DNA from: Lysinibacillus parviboronicapiens
GTDB taxonomy: Bacteria; Bacillota; Bacilli; Bacillales_A; Planococcaceae
Length of the DNA: 64,000 nt
Direction of reading: 5' to 3'
Assembly: GCF_003049575.1 (NCBI RefSeq)
Contig: NZ_PYWI01000021.1
Coordinates: 1 to 64,000, forward strand
Shown: positions 36,673 through 45,404 of the stretch, one piece after another
Position numbering within the stretch: position 1 is the stretch's first letter
How the letters are laid out: each line of letters starts with the position of its first letter
Translations under genes and position numbers: made by a program
Notes under the pieces: model-generated
The model's database searches: none
Told to the model about the DNA's origin: nothing
What the model saw: the letters and a program-made list of their open reading frames with translations, nothing else

Positions 36673-36865
36673 ATTGGCTAGGAACGACAGCTTTATTAGC
36701 TAATGCAAGGTGGTAGAAAATCCACTTACACCTAGGAAAGTATCCTTGCTTTTCCTACTATTATTTTAGAATTATCTATGAAGGTACGCTATCAACCTGT
36801 CGATATAAAGGGTATGATGAAAATAATATTGCACGCATCAATCTTTAATCGAAAGGAAGAGTGAG

Positions 36866-39800
36866 ATGGATAAAACAAAAATCCAAAAAGTAAACAAGGC
36901 GCTTATTGCGACTGTTTTTGCTACAAGTGGAATTGCAGTTGTGATACCCCCACCGCAAAAGGCAGCGGCTGCTACTTCACCCTTTATAGATATTAACCAG
37001 TATTCTAGCCATTATGAAAATATTTTAAAATTATACTCACAGGGTGCTATCAGTGGATTTGCAGATAAAACTTTCCGTCCAAATCAAAATGTAACACGAG
37101 GCCAAGCTGCTAAAATGCTGGCGACGGTGTTAAAATTGGATGTAAAAAATGTCGAAGATCCCTACTTTAAAGATGTTCCAAAAAGTAACGAATACTATAA
37201 ATATGTTGCTGCTCTTCAAAATGCAGGAATTATGTCTGGTTATTCAAATGGAACATTTATGCCAAATGAAGTTGTAACACGAGGGCAATTAGCAAAAATT
37301 TTAGTACTTGGCTTTAAATTTGAAGTGGCTTCTAATTACAACCACAGTTTCCAAGACGTCACGAGTCAAACAAGTAACGCAGCCTATATTCAAACTCTAG
37401 TAGATTTAAAAGTGACGGAAGGGACAACACCTGTCACATTCTCTCCATTCAATGCGGTAACACGTGGACAAATTGCATCATTTATAGTGCGTTCTCAAGA
37501 CAAAAAGAGTAATGCCACATCGTACAAGGTTACAGGTGTTGAAGATGACATTATCTACATAAATGCTGAACCATACACAGTACCAGAAAGCCTTGCTCAT
37601 ATTTTTAACGAGTATAATGCAGATGTGCTAAAGGGTGCCCTTATTGAGGGGGACCTCTCAGGTAAAACGCTGTACTCTGTATCCAAGTTAACGTTAAATG
37701 CAAGCGGAACGAGTTCAAGATTTTTAGAGCTAGATGGAGAAAATGGATCCTTTGGCGCGACAATCGTTGTCAATGGCAACTATATTGAATTCTCCAATGT
37801 AACATTAACAGGCACCATGCTTGTCAATGAAACTGTACGTCCACCTTTACATTTAAATGTTTCTACCTATAAGCCATTAGCCATTGGCCGTGTGGCAAGC
37901 AATAATCTGTCATTTATCAACTGGTCTAACCCAGAAAAACCAGAAGAGGATAATTCGACAAATAATAATCCATCAACAGATCTGCAAAATTGGACAAATC
38001 AGAACCCTGATAAAGACAAGCCATTTGTCAACTGGTCAAAAGATAAGGTGACGATGAAAAATGTTGAAAAGCACATCGAATTTTACAATAGCTCGGTGTC
38101 ACGCCTTGTCGTGTCTCAAAGTGGTACGAAGATCGAAACGAATACAAAATTACCGCGTGTAGACATTATCGGCAATGTCCGTGAATTCGAAATTCAAGGT
38201 AATATTGGTACACTCAATCTTGATACAGAGACAAAGCTGACAATATACGGAGATAGTAATATCGACTGGATCAATTACAATAGCTTTACAGATTTAGAGC
38301 TATACATAGATGGTCGAGTAGGTACGTTATACGTTGATAATGCCTATGGTTGGATTGATATCGGCGACTATACGTATATTGACAAAGTCATTATTCCGAA
38401 GGGCGAATCACCAAATAATATATTCGATGATTTCCTAGAAGACAAAGATAACGTAGGAAGTATTACTGACCCAGACGGCAAACCGATCGATAAGGACGAT
38501 ATCGACAATCAAAAACCGTCAGATAAAACGAAACCAATTATTAGCATCTCAGGTGTCAAGGTACTGAACGGCAGTGAGATTCAAGCAGACTTCCACTCCA
38601 ACGAAGTCGGTACGTACTACTATATTGTCCGTGAAAAAGGCGCTGAAGTACCGACAAAACGAGAAATGGTAAACCGTCATTCTGTTGAGAATGTGGCGAA
38701 CGGAACAGGTGCAGCAGTAAACGGCACGAATACCATCAAAGTATCTAATTTAGGAGAGAAAAAAGAATATGTCATCTACGTGATGGTAGTTGACGGTGCG
38801 AAAAATGCTTCCGACATTGTATCGCAAACATTCCAAATGAAGGATGCTTCGCCGCCGAAAGTGAGTAGTTTAACCGTGTTACCTCTTCATGGTGGTAAAC
38901 GGGCGGAAATGAAATTCGTAGCAAGTGAGCCAGGAGATTACTATTACTATGTACGTAAGAAAACAACCGCTGCAGATCCGACAACCGCAGATGTCATTGC
39001 CAATCCAACAGGAAAAGGTAAGGCAGTTGCAGGTGATTTAGCAATTACGGAAATTCTAACAGGCTTAGAGGCTGAAACAGAATATCAACTTTATGTAGTA
39101 ATGAAGGACAACTCTGGAAATAACTCAGTAGATCCGATTCCAAAAGAGGCTGTAAAAGAATTCAAGACAGGTGCATTGGATAATATTCATCCGTTTGTGG
39201 AAAATACGAAACTCGAACCAGCCGGTAAGGAAAACCAATTCTACGTGTATTTTAACGAAGCATTAGATCCTGAAAGTGCCCGAAATGTAAATAACTATGA
39301 TTTATCTGGAACAGTCATTGTAAATACAACTGGTCAAAATAAAATTAAGCCTTCTGCAGTGGAATATAAAGAAGGCGATAAAAAAGTATTATTAACAATC
39401 CCATCTGGAACAGGGTTTGTCTATGGTGATACATTAAGGGTAACGGTATTACCTAGCGTAAAAGATTTAGCGGATAATGATTTTGAAAATGCAAATACAG
39501 TTCAGCCTGGTAAAAATATTCGAAACTATGCGGAATACGTGCATGAAAAACTAGATATGCCAGTTATTTCAATTGAAAATGTTGTTAGCAAACCCGACCA
39601 ATCTGATAATTTTAAACGTGTAGAAGTTGAATTTAAACCAAACAAGGCTGGTACGTACTATTACATGGTGTTACCGGATATAGTCGTAGACAATGGTGAA
39701 ACAAAAACCTTTAAGCAATATTTAACAGATAAGGGTATTACAGAGCGCGATTTCGTTAATGAATTTGCGATTGAATCATCATTAAAGTCTGGTTACTTCC

Positions 39801-41170
39801 AACTTGGCGGGCAGGATATTTATATTGAACGTGGCTCTGGGCCAGCAGATTTAGAGGAAGAAACAAAAAAATTCCCAATTTCTATTTCAAAAGACAAACT
39901 TAATCCATTCTTAAGCTATTCTGTTTATATGGTCTTAAAGGATCGTGGTGGGGAAATCTCGAAAATAGCATCAAAAGAAATACTTGGCGATACGAAAGCA
40001 CCATTAATTAAAGATATAGTAGTGAAACCAAAGGAAAACGATGATACAAAGGCTATGATTAGTTTCAATACCGATGAAACGACAAAACTCCATTATTGGT
40101 TTGTACCGAAAAAAAATACAGATGGCACAACAAATGATTCAGCTAATTTAACAATTAACACGCCGGCAGAACGCAAATTCTTAGAGGAAAAACTTAAATC
40201 TAGTCCATCTGTGACAAAGAGTGGTAAAGGGACATTCCCATTAACAGAGGCCTCAGGTTTCACAGCAACGCCACATACAGACTACGTTGTCTATTTAGGT
40301 GCAGAGGATACTTACGGTAATATCACGGTCTACAAAGCCAATGCAGCAGGAGACAATCATGATGAAACGAATGCAGGTTGGATGAAGCAAGATTTCTACT
40401 CAGATGGCACAGCACCGCGTGTAGAAGACCCTATCTTCAAGCGAATCGATGGGAAAACATTTGAGATCACATTCTCTGAAGCAGTTGGTGACCCATCCAG
40501 TCCAGGAAGCATCATTGCTAACAACCAACCAATCTTTAATTTAACTAATTTAGATGGGACAACAGCTACCTTACCAAGCTATGCATGGGCATGGGAAGAT
40601 GGTGCTTCGACACGAGAAACATGGAAGCCACGTAAGATGATTATTACCTTTAATAGTGAAGTGAATCAAAGTTTTGCTTTAACGGTTAATGCGAATATTA
40701 CCGATAAAGGCAGTGCAGTGATTGCAAATACACAACTACCATTTGCGAATGGTAAACCAACGGCATCTTATATCTATAGAACCCTTACGACGAATATTGA
40801 AAGTGCTAAACTTCAAGAACCAATTTCTGTAGATAGAAGTAATAAAATTAATGCAACATTTGACTTTACGTTTGCTGATCCTTCTGTACAACCAGGAGAA
40901 GAGGTCAACTTCTACTACAAAGTATACAGTAAGACATATTCACAATCCGACATCGATAAAGTAAAACCAATTGAGGTCATTGATCCAAACACTTCAGGCG
41001 CATTAACAAGCCTCAGTGATGGTAAAGGCAAAACACCACTTACAAATGGTCGAACAGTGCAGCCTATTACAAATAATATATTCCCATTCATTGAGGGAGA
41101 TTATATTGTCATCGTTATAGTTGATAAATATGGAAATAAGCATCTTGTGCAGGATAAGATATCGAAATAA
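36866..41170 (+). CDS. Large SLH-anchored surface protein with repeated beta-sandwich domains
   Basis: The protein has 1434 residues. A signal peptide ends near residue 36 (KAAAA). Three N-terminal SLH modules follow (ISGFADKTFRPNQNVTRGQA, IMSGYSNGTFMPNEVVTRGQ, TFSPFNAVTRGQIASFIVRS), which should anchor it to pyruvylated cell-wall polymer. Next is a Trp/Asn-rich segment with two FVNWS/FINWS-like repeats, a beta-helix-like stretch around 400-530, then four related Ig/FnIII-like repeats that each carry a G-x-Y-Y-Y core (VGTYYYIVREKG, PGDYYYYVRKK, AGTYYYMVLPD, TKLHYWFVPKK), and SbsA-type Ig domains (FYVYFNEALDPESARNVNNY). It is an S-layer or S-layer-associated protein; the role is not known. GGAAGAGTGAG precedes the ATG. 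A strong terminator lies at 41310-41352. Confidence 0.88.
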   Translation: MDKTKIQKVNKALIATVFATSGIAVVIPPPQKAAAATSPFIDINQYSSHYENILKLYSQGAISGFADKTFRPNQNVTRGQAAKMLATVLKLDVKNVEDPYFKDVPKSNEYYKYVAALQNAGIMSGYSNGTFMPNEVVTRGQLAKILVLGFKFEVASNYNHSFQDVTSQTSNAAYIQTLVDLKVTEGTTPVTFSPFNAVTRGQIASFIVRSQDKKSNATSYKVTGVEDDIIYINAEPYTVPESLAHIFNEYNADVLKGALIEGDLSGKTLYSVSKLTLNASGTSSRFLELDGENGSFGATIVVNGNYIEFSNVTLTGTMLVNETVRPPLHLNVSTYKPLAIGRVASNNLSFINWSNPEKPEEDNSTNNNPSTDLQNWTNQNPDKDKPFVNWSKDKVTMKNVEKHIEFYNSSVSRLVVSQSGTKIETNTKLPRVDIIGNVREFEIQGNIGTLNLDTETKLTIYGDSNIDWINYNSFTDLELYIDGRVGTLYVDNAYGWIDIGDYTYIDKVIIPKGESPNNIFDDFLEDKDNVGSITDPDGKPIDKDDIDNQKPSDKTKPIISISGVKVLNGSEIQADFHSNEVGTYYYIVREKGAEVPTKREMVNRHSVENVANGTGAAVNGTNTIKVSNLGEKKEYVIYVMVVDGAKNASDIVSQTFQMKDASPPKVSSLTVLPLHGGKRAEMKFVASEPGDYYYYVRKKTTAADPTTADVIANPTGKGKAVAGDLAITEILTGLEAETEYQLYVVMKDNSGNNSVDPIPKEAVKEFKTGALDNIHPFVENTKLEPAGKENQFYVYFNEALDPESARNVNNYDLSGTVIVNTTGQNKIKPSAVEYKEGDKKVLLTIPSGTGFVYGDTLRVTVLPSVKDLADNDFENANTVQPGKNIRNYAEYVHEKLDMPVISIENVVSKPDQSDNFKRVEVEFKPNKAGTYYYMVLPDIVVDNGETKTFKQYLTDKGITERDFVNEFAIESSLKSGYFQLGGQDIYIERGSGPADLEEETKKFPISISKDKLNPFLSYSVYMVLKDRGGEISKIASKEILGDTKAPLIKDIVVKPKENDDTKAMISFNTDETTKLHYWFVPKKNTDGTTNDSANLTINTPAERKFLEEKLKSSPSVTKSGKGTFPLTEASGFTATPHTDYVVYLGAEDTYGNITVYKANAAGDNHDETNAGWMKQDFYSDGTAPRVEDPIFKRIDGKTFEITFSEAVGDPSSPGSIIANNQPIFNLTNLDGTTATLPSYAWAWEDGASTRETWKPRKMIITFNSEVNQSFALTVNANITDKGSAVIANTQLPFANGKPTASYIYRTLTTNIESAKLQEPISVDRSNKINATFDFTFADPSVQPGEEVNFYYKVYSKTYSQSDIDKVKPIEVIDPNTSGALTSLSDGKGKTPLTNGRTVQPITNNIFPFIEGDYIVIVIVDKYGNKHLVQDKISK

Positions 41171-41309
41171 TACCCATTCCTTTTTGGGTATAGTGGATTA
41201 TAGTATATAAAGATTTAACTAGGAAATCGAAAAGGCTATAAGTCGCTAATAATAAACTAAACCCTATAAAGTAGACAATATAACAAGACATTCATCTCAT
41301 TACGGACAG

Positions 41310-41352
41310 AGCCCGAATAGTGGACACTTAAAGTGGACTATTCGGGTTTTTT
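41310..41352 (+). terminator. Terminator of the SLH gene
   Basis: CCCGAATAGT (41312-41321) pairs perfectly with ACTATTCGGG (41337-41346), followed by TTTTTT. The rest of 41171-41607 holds no intact gene. A frame near 41460-41585 reads CCDKPYCSLVKEAEVQRHIR and may be an unidentified fragment. Confidence 0.85.
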
Positions 41353-41607
41353 GATTTTCTTCAAGATTAAATCTCGTTATACTCACCATACAGTTTAAGA
41401 ACGGCGTAATGTACATGAGTAAATACTATTTTATGATATCAACTTAGACCACTAGAATTTAATTTTTATGCAAAAGTTTGTTGTGATAAACCTTATTGCT
41501 CGTTGGTCAAAGAGGCAGAAGTACAGCGACATATTCGATCGTGGGGAATAAACCGCTTACTTATCATGAGTAAATGTCGCAACTAGTAAAATGGTCGTTT
41601 TTTCGAT

Positions 41608-42121
41608 GGTATGCTCCCATTAAAGGAACGTTTCCCTATTATTGCTGATATTGTTGGTAAAAAAGCAGAAGGAAAGCAACAACTGAAGCAGTATGAAGAA
41701 GATGCAGAAGCTTCGTATAAATGGTACAGTGGCTGAAGGCGAAACTGCTGTGGTACTTCAATATTTTTGGAATAAAATATGTATGTGATGAAAACAGGTG
41801 GGGTAGCTGATTTATTGTATCAACCTGAAGGTTTTGCTATGGATGAAAAGGTACAAGCGTTACAGCCGAACAGTGGGCCGTATATTCACATTTCTGAAGA
41901 ATCCATGCATGATACGCTTGTTGGTAATTAATTATTTGTATTACTTTCTGCGGATAAAGAAGCTCAAAAAGCTTTTGAAGAATTACAACAAGCCCTTGTG
42001 GAACTCTTTGCCTGCCGTAAAAAACAATCAAGTATATTATATAGAGGATAAATGGAATTATGATGATATGACAACGAGTGAAATGTTGTTGGAGGAATTG
42101 CCGAATATGTTAGCGAAATAG
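41608..42121 (+). pseudogene. Decayed siderophore-binding protein gene
   Basis: Pieces of one iron-siderophore binding protein appear in order in three frames: LPLKERFPIIADIVGKK, then GETAVVLQYFWNK, then MKTGGVADLLYQPEGFAMDE up to VGN, an in-frame stop where LFVLLSADKEAQKAFEELQQ continues, and finally LWNSLPAVKNNQVYYIEDKW to the end at 42121. The last block aligns with the C-termini of the intact binding proteins in this window (WKSLPAVKKGNFYLVD; WKNLPAVKNGHIYTID). The 5' half, including signal peptide or regulator domain, is gone. It is a dead paralogue at the border of the siderophore island. Confidence 0.8.
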
Positions 42122-42248
42122 CGTTAGTCCTACGCTATTTCCAACATTTTAATGCCATCAAAAGTAACAGGTATTCAGGATTAAACCCAGATTGTTTCGT
42201 GCTATATACTTTGAGCGAGGTTAACAGTCGACAATATTTTGAAGTGTA

Positions 42249-42282
42249 AAAACCCAAGTGGAGTCACCGCCACTTGGGTTTT
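42249..42282. terminator. Bidirectional terminator
   Basis: AAAACCCAAGTGG (42249-42261) pairs perfectly with CCACTTGGGTTTT (42270-42282). It lies between the decayed binding-protein gene and the convergent esterase. Confidence 0.9.
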
Positions 42283-42290
42283 GTCCTGCA

Positions 42291-43091
42291 TTAGGAATTT
42301 AGAAATCGAGGAAGCCTGCTAAGCATTGCAGGGAGCACACTAACATGTTCTTCTTCAGCAAATTTTACATAGTTCGTGTGAATGTCACTGGCCGCTAGAC
42401 CCTTCATTCGCTCAAAAACCTGCTCGGCTCCATCCAGCATATCCGGTAGCTCTTCCGCGCCGATCGTTAACAGAAGGTTGAGTGGATACTCACCTTTCCA
42501 TGTTTCCTTAAACATGTCTAATTCCTTTAGTATTTCATTTTCTCCCCACCAAACAGAGGGGCTACCGGCTACATAATGGGTAAATAAGTGAGGTCTTGCA
42601 AACAGTGCATGCAATGTGAAAAGCCCGCCTAGTGAATGACCAACAATAGCTTGCTTTCCAGCATTAATTGGCCATTCCTTGGCAATTGCAGGCTTTAGTT
42701 CCTGCTCAATAAAGTCTAGAAAGTCATCAGCATGGCCACTAGTTGGCCATGGTTTGCCTATAGAACGGGATGGTAGGCTAGCTTCATTTACTGGCATTGT
42801 AAAATCACGACATCGTCGATCCATATCAAATGGTTCACGCGAAGGATAGCCGATACCAATCACTACTATCGGATCAAAGCCTTTAGGTTTTCTTGTTTGT
42901 AGTTTTACTGCTTCGGCAAGCGTTTGAAAAAGGGCATCCCCGTCTAAGGCATAGATAACTGCATAGCCATTGGGAGGGGGTTCATCCATTGGAGCCGCGA
43001 CCAAAATTCTGTAGTCAAGTTTCCTACGGGATGTCATTTGCAGTTCAAAATAGCTCTCTTGTCTATAAGGTAGTCCAGTCATGTTACTCAT
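42291..43091 (-). CDS. Alpha/beta-hydrolase esterase, siderophore-esterase type
   Basis: The protein has 266 residues and is of the putative-esterase (Fes/IroE/BesA-like) family. GHSLGGLFTLHALFARP holds the nucleophile serine. VIYALDGDALF and IVVIGIGYPSREPFDMDRRC are the early strands, and EEEHVSVLPAMLSR supplies the catalytic histidine. Such enzymes cleave ferric catecholate siderophores in the cytoplasm to release iron. There is no signal peptide. It overlaps the upstream binding-protein gene by 4 bp (ATGA), so the two are one Fur-regulated unit. Substrate is inferred from this context. Confidence 0.82.
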   Translation of the reverse strand: MSNMTGLPYRQESYFELQMTSRRKLDYRILVAAPMDEPPPNGYAVIYALDGDALFQTLAEAVKLQTRKPKGFDPIVVIGIGYPSREPFDMDRRCRDFTMPVNEASLPSRSIGKPWPTSGHADDFLDFIEQELKPAIAKEWPINAGKQAIVGHSLGGLFTLHALFARPHLFTHYVAGSPSVWWGENEILKELDMFKETWKGEYPLNLLLTIGAEELPDMLDGAEQVFERMKGLAASDIHTNYVKFAEEEHVSVLPAMLSRLPRFLNS

Positions 43092-44092
43092 GGCGCTAGG
43101 AACTCCAATACGTCTTCTATCACTTCGCCTTGAGCTTGAATTCCGCCATTCAGCCAGTAATCACCTGAAGTTTCAAAAACTTGATTGTTTTTGACGGCAG
43201 CTGTACTTTGCCAAATGCTACTTTCCTTTAATTCTGTTAAGTATTCATCGCCTAGATTTCCGTCATTAATAAGGAAAATATAATCTGCGTCCAATTCAGG
43301 TAATATTTCCAACGATACTTCAAAGGCGCCGCTTTTCACTAAGTTGCTTTGTTCAAATCCTAATTCATGTGTTAGCACATAGCCTCCAAAATAGTCATCA
43401 TTCATAAAAAACATACCTTTTGCATTAAATCGCATTAAAGCTACTTTCTTCCCTTCCACAGCAGTCAGCTTTTTCTTCGCAGCATCAACCTTTTCCCGAT
43501 AACGTTGTAGAGCTTGTTCTGCCTTTTTTGGTTCATTGACTAGTTGGCCCAAAATTTTAATAGAATTGTTTAAATCACTAGGTGCGTTTTTGAACACGTA
43601 GGTCGGGGCAATTTTTGCATATTTGTCATATACACCTTTCTCGGCATAATTGGCGTTGTGCAAAATAATTAAATCGGGCTGATAAGCCAGAATTGCTTCT
43701 GCAGATGGGGGGCCACTTGCAAAGCTAATCTCTGGAACATCATTTAGCTGATTTTGTAAATAGAGTTGCGGCTTAACACCGTTCGACCATTGCACAATCG
43801 GCTTAACTCCTATAGCAAGCAAGGAGTCCTCCATCACAGGTGCAAAAATTTTAGTTGGTTTAGTCGTGAGTGTTATCTCGTTGCCAAGCTCGTCTGTTAC
43901 CGTCAGTGGATAGATGTTTTTTTCCTCGGCATTGTTAACCGTTGATGCTTCCATTGCGTTGGCTGATGTATCTTCCTGATCTACTGTTTTAGAGTTGCAG
44001 GCAGTGAGCATTACGAGTGTAATTAACAGGGTTGTTAGAATGCAGAAAGCCCTAAAAATCGAACTGTATTTATTGCTAAGAATTTGGTGCAT
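43088..44092 (-). CDS. Iron-siderophore ABC transporter substrate-binding lipoprotein
   Basis: The protein has 334 residues. The N-terminus has a hydrophobic signal and the lipobox LTAC (Cys near residue 32). The binding fold of the FepB/FhuD/TroA superfamily follows: LTVTDELGNEITLTTKPTKI, EAILAYQPDLIIL, YAKIAPTYVF, ALQRYREKVDAAKKKL, and the end SSIWQSTAAVKNNQVFE. It should capture a ferric siderophore outside the membrane. A Fur-box-like site at 44116-44130 and a TATAAT at 44137-44142 precede it. It is followed by the esterase. No permease or ATPase gene is linked, so it must borrow those from elsewhere in the genome. Confidence 0.9.
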   Translation of the reverse strand: MHQILSNKYSSIFRAFCILTTLLITLVMLTACNSKTVDQEDTSANAMEASTVNNAEEKNIYPLTVTDELGNEITLTTKPTKIFAPVMEDSLLAIGVKPIVQWSNGVKPQLYLQNQLNDVPEISFASGPPSAEAILAYQPDLIILHNANYAEKGVYDKYAKIAPTYVFKNAPSDLNNSIKILGQLVNEPKKAEQALQRYREKVDAAKKKLTAVEGKKVALMRFNAKGMFFMNDDYFGGYVLTHELGFEQSNLVKSGAFEVSLEILPELDADYIFLINDGNLGDEYLTELKESSIWQSTAAVKNNQVFETSGDYWLNGGIQAQGEVIEDVLEFLAP

Positions 44093-44115
44093 ATAAAATT
44101 AAAATCTCCCTTCAC

Positions 44116-44142
44116 TGATAATGATTCTCACATAGAATTATA
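44116..44142 (-). promoter_or_regulatory. Fur box and -10 of the binding protein/esterase operon
   Basis: TGATAAT-G-ATTCTCA (44116-44130) matches the 7-1-7 Fur consensus with one mismatch. On the minus strand TATAAT (44137-44142) lies just upstream of it and overlaps the stop codon of the AraC-type gene. No convincing -35 was found. Confidence 0.7.
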
Positions 44143-45337
44143 AATCAGTGTTAGGTAAGACTCCATGGACGGGAACAGGAAAGGGATTTGGATTTTTTTC
44201 GGTTAACATTAACAGCATTTCGTCCAGCATCCGATTTATGGCAATGGCGGAATACTCGAACCAAGGATTAGACGGTATGAGATAAACATAACCATTTTGT
44301 ACGGCCTTCAGTTTTTTCCAGTGAATAAGATGCTGTAGCGAAAGCCAATAAACCCGAGTATCAGTGTCTGGGCAAAGGAGAATTAGCAGACGATCAGGAT
44401 TCAACTCCAGCAGCTGGTCAATGGAGATTTGCTCATTACAGGGTTCCTTCTGTACATCGATGATATTTAGCTGTAAATCTTGAGAAATAACATCTCGTAT
44501 CCCATTGTTGCTATATAAATATAGTTTATCTCCTGATAATCTGAGAACAGCAAAACGATCTTCTCCAACATTGTGTTTAATAGCCTTCTGTGCCTGCAAA
44601 GCTTTTTGTTCGTAAGATTGAATGAAGTCTTCACATTGACTTTGTTTCTTTACTTCAAAAGCTATTTCTCTAAGCTGTGTTTTCCAATTTCCATTACCTA
44701 TACTGATTATTTGGATACCTGCCTTTTCAAGCCAATTAGTCATACTTACAGAGGTTTTTTCATGAACAATAACAATATCTGGTTTCGCAGATGCTAGCTT
44801 TTTAAAATTTTCCTGTGACTCAGCATCAAAAATATTTAAGTGGATGTTAATTTTAGACTGGTAATAGTAGTAATAATAGGGACTCCATTTAGCGTTGAGT
44901 GGGGCAGCTACTGGTATGACACCGAGTGCTAGTAGGTTACCGATTACTGAAACGCAAAAGGTAGAAATTCGCTTTCGAAAAGCCTTACTATATAAGGATG
45001 GAGAAACACCAACTTCTTTCTTAAATTTTCGACTGAAATAAAACTCGTCGTTATAGCCGACTTTTTGTGCAATGTCTCGTAACAAAAAATCTGTTTCACG
45101 AAGCAACTGTTTCGCTTGTCCGATACGAAGTTCGGTCAAATAATCGGTAGCACTTTGTCCATATGATTTCTTAAACGCTTCGCCAAAATAGTTTGGGCTC
45201 AAGCCTGTTATCAACGCTAGATAATCAATAGTTAATGGTAGATCAAAATGATTTGCCATAAAAATTCGCACATCGTCTAGAGACATCTGTACAACGTCCC
45301 CGATTTTAGTGCTATGAGTTTTCTCGTTATGCAACAT
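44138..45337 (-). CDS. AraC-family regulator fused to a siderophore-binding domain (Btr-like), short form
   Basis: The protein has 399 residues. Residues ~18-125 hold two AraC helix-turn-helix units (DYLALITGLSPNYFGEAFKK; IAQKVGYNDEFYFSRKFKKE). Residues ~130-390 form an iron-siderophore binding-protein domain without any signal peptide, so the protein stays in the cytoplasm and should activate uptake genes when a ferric siderophore binds. Unlike the other fusions here it has no N-terminal cupin-like domain. A hexa-Tyr run (SPYYYYYYQSK) lies near residue 150. The frame opens at 45358; GAGAGGTGG 6 bp before ATG 45337 decides the start. It ends at the Fur-controlled promoter of the binding protein/esterase operon, its likely target. 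Confidence 0.85.
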   Translation of the reverse strand: MLHNEKTHSTKIGDVVQMSLDDVRIFMANHFDLPLTIDYLALITGLSPNYFGEAFKKSYGQSATDYLTELRIGQAKQLLRETDFLLRDIAQKVGYNDEFYFSRKFKKEVGVSPSLYSKAFRKRISTFCVSVIGNLLALGVIPVAAPLNAKWSPYYYYYYQSKINIHLNIFDAESQENFKKLASAKPDIVIVHEKTSVSMTNWLEKAGIQIISIGNGNWKTQLREIAFEVKKQSQCEDFIQSYEQKALQAQKAIKHNVGEDRFAVLRLSGDKLYLYSNNGIRDVISQDLQLNIIDVQKEPCNEQISIDQLLELNPDRLLILLCPDTDTRVYWLSLQHLIHWKKLKAVQNGYVYLIPSNPWFEYSAIAINRMLDEMLLMLTEKNPNPFPVPVHGVLPNTDL

Positions 45338-45404
45338 GCGAATCCACCTCTCAGCCAAAAATCTATAATCAGGTTAAATATTGGCGGCATTAATTGAGTA
45401 ACTT

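Noticed and set aside
36232-36865. c-di-GMP riboswitch before the SLH gene
   Set aside because: I looked for the conserved GEMM core and found none; only terminator-type hairpins are present.
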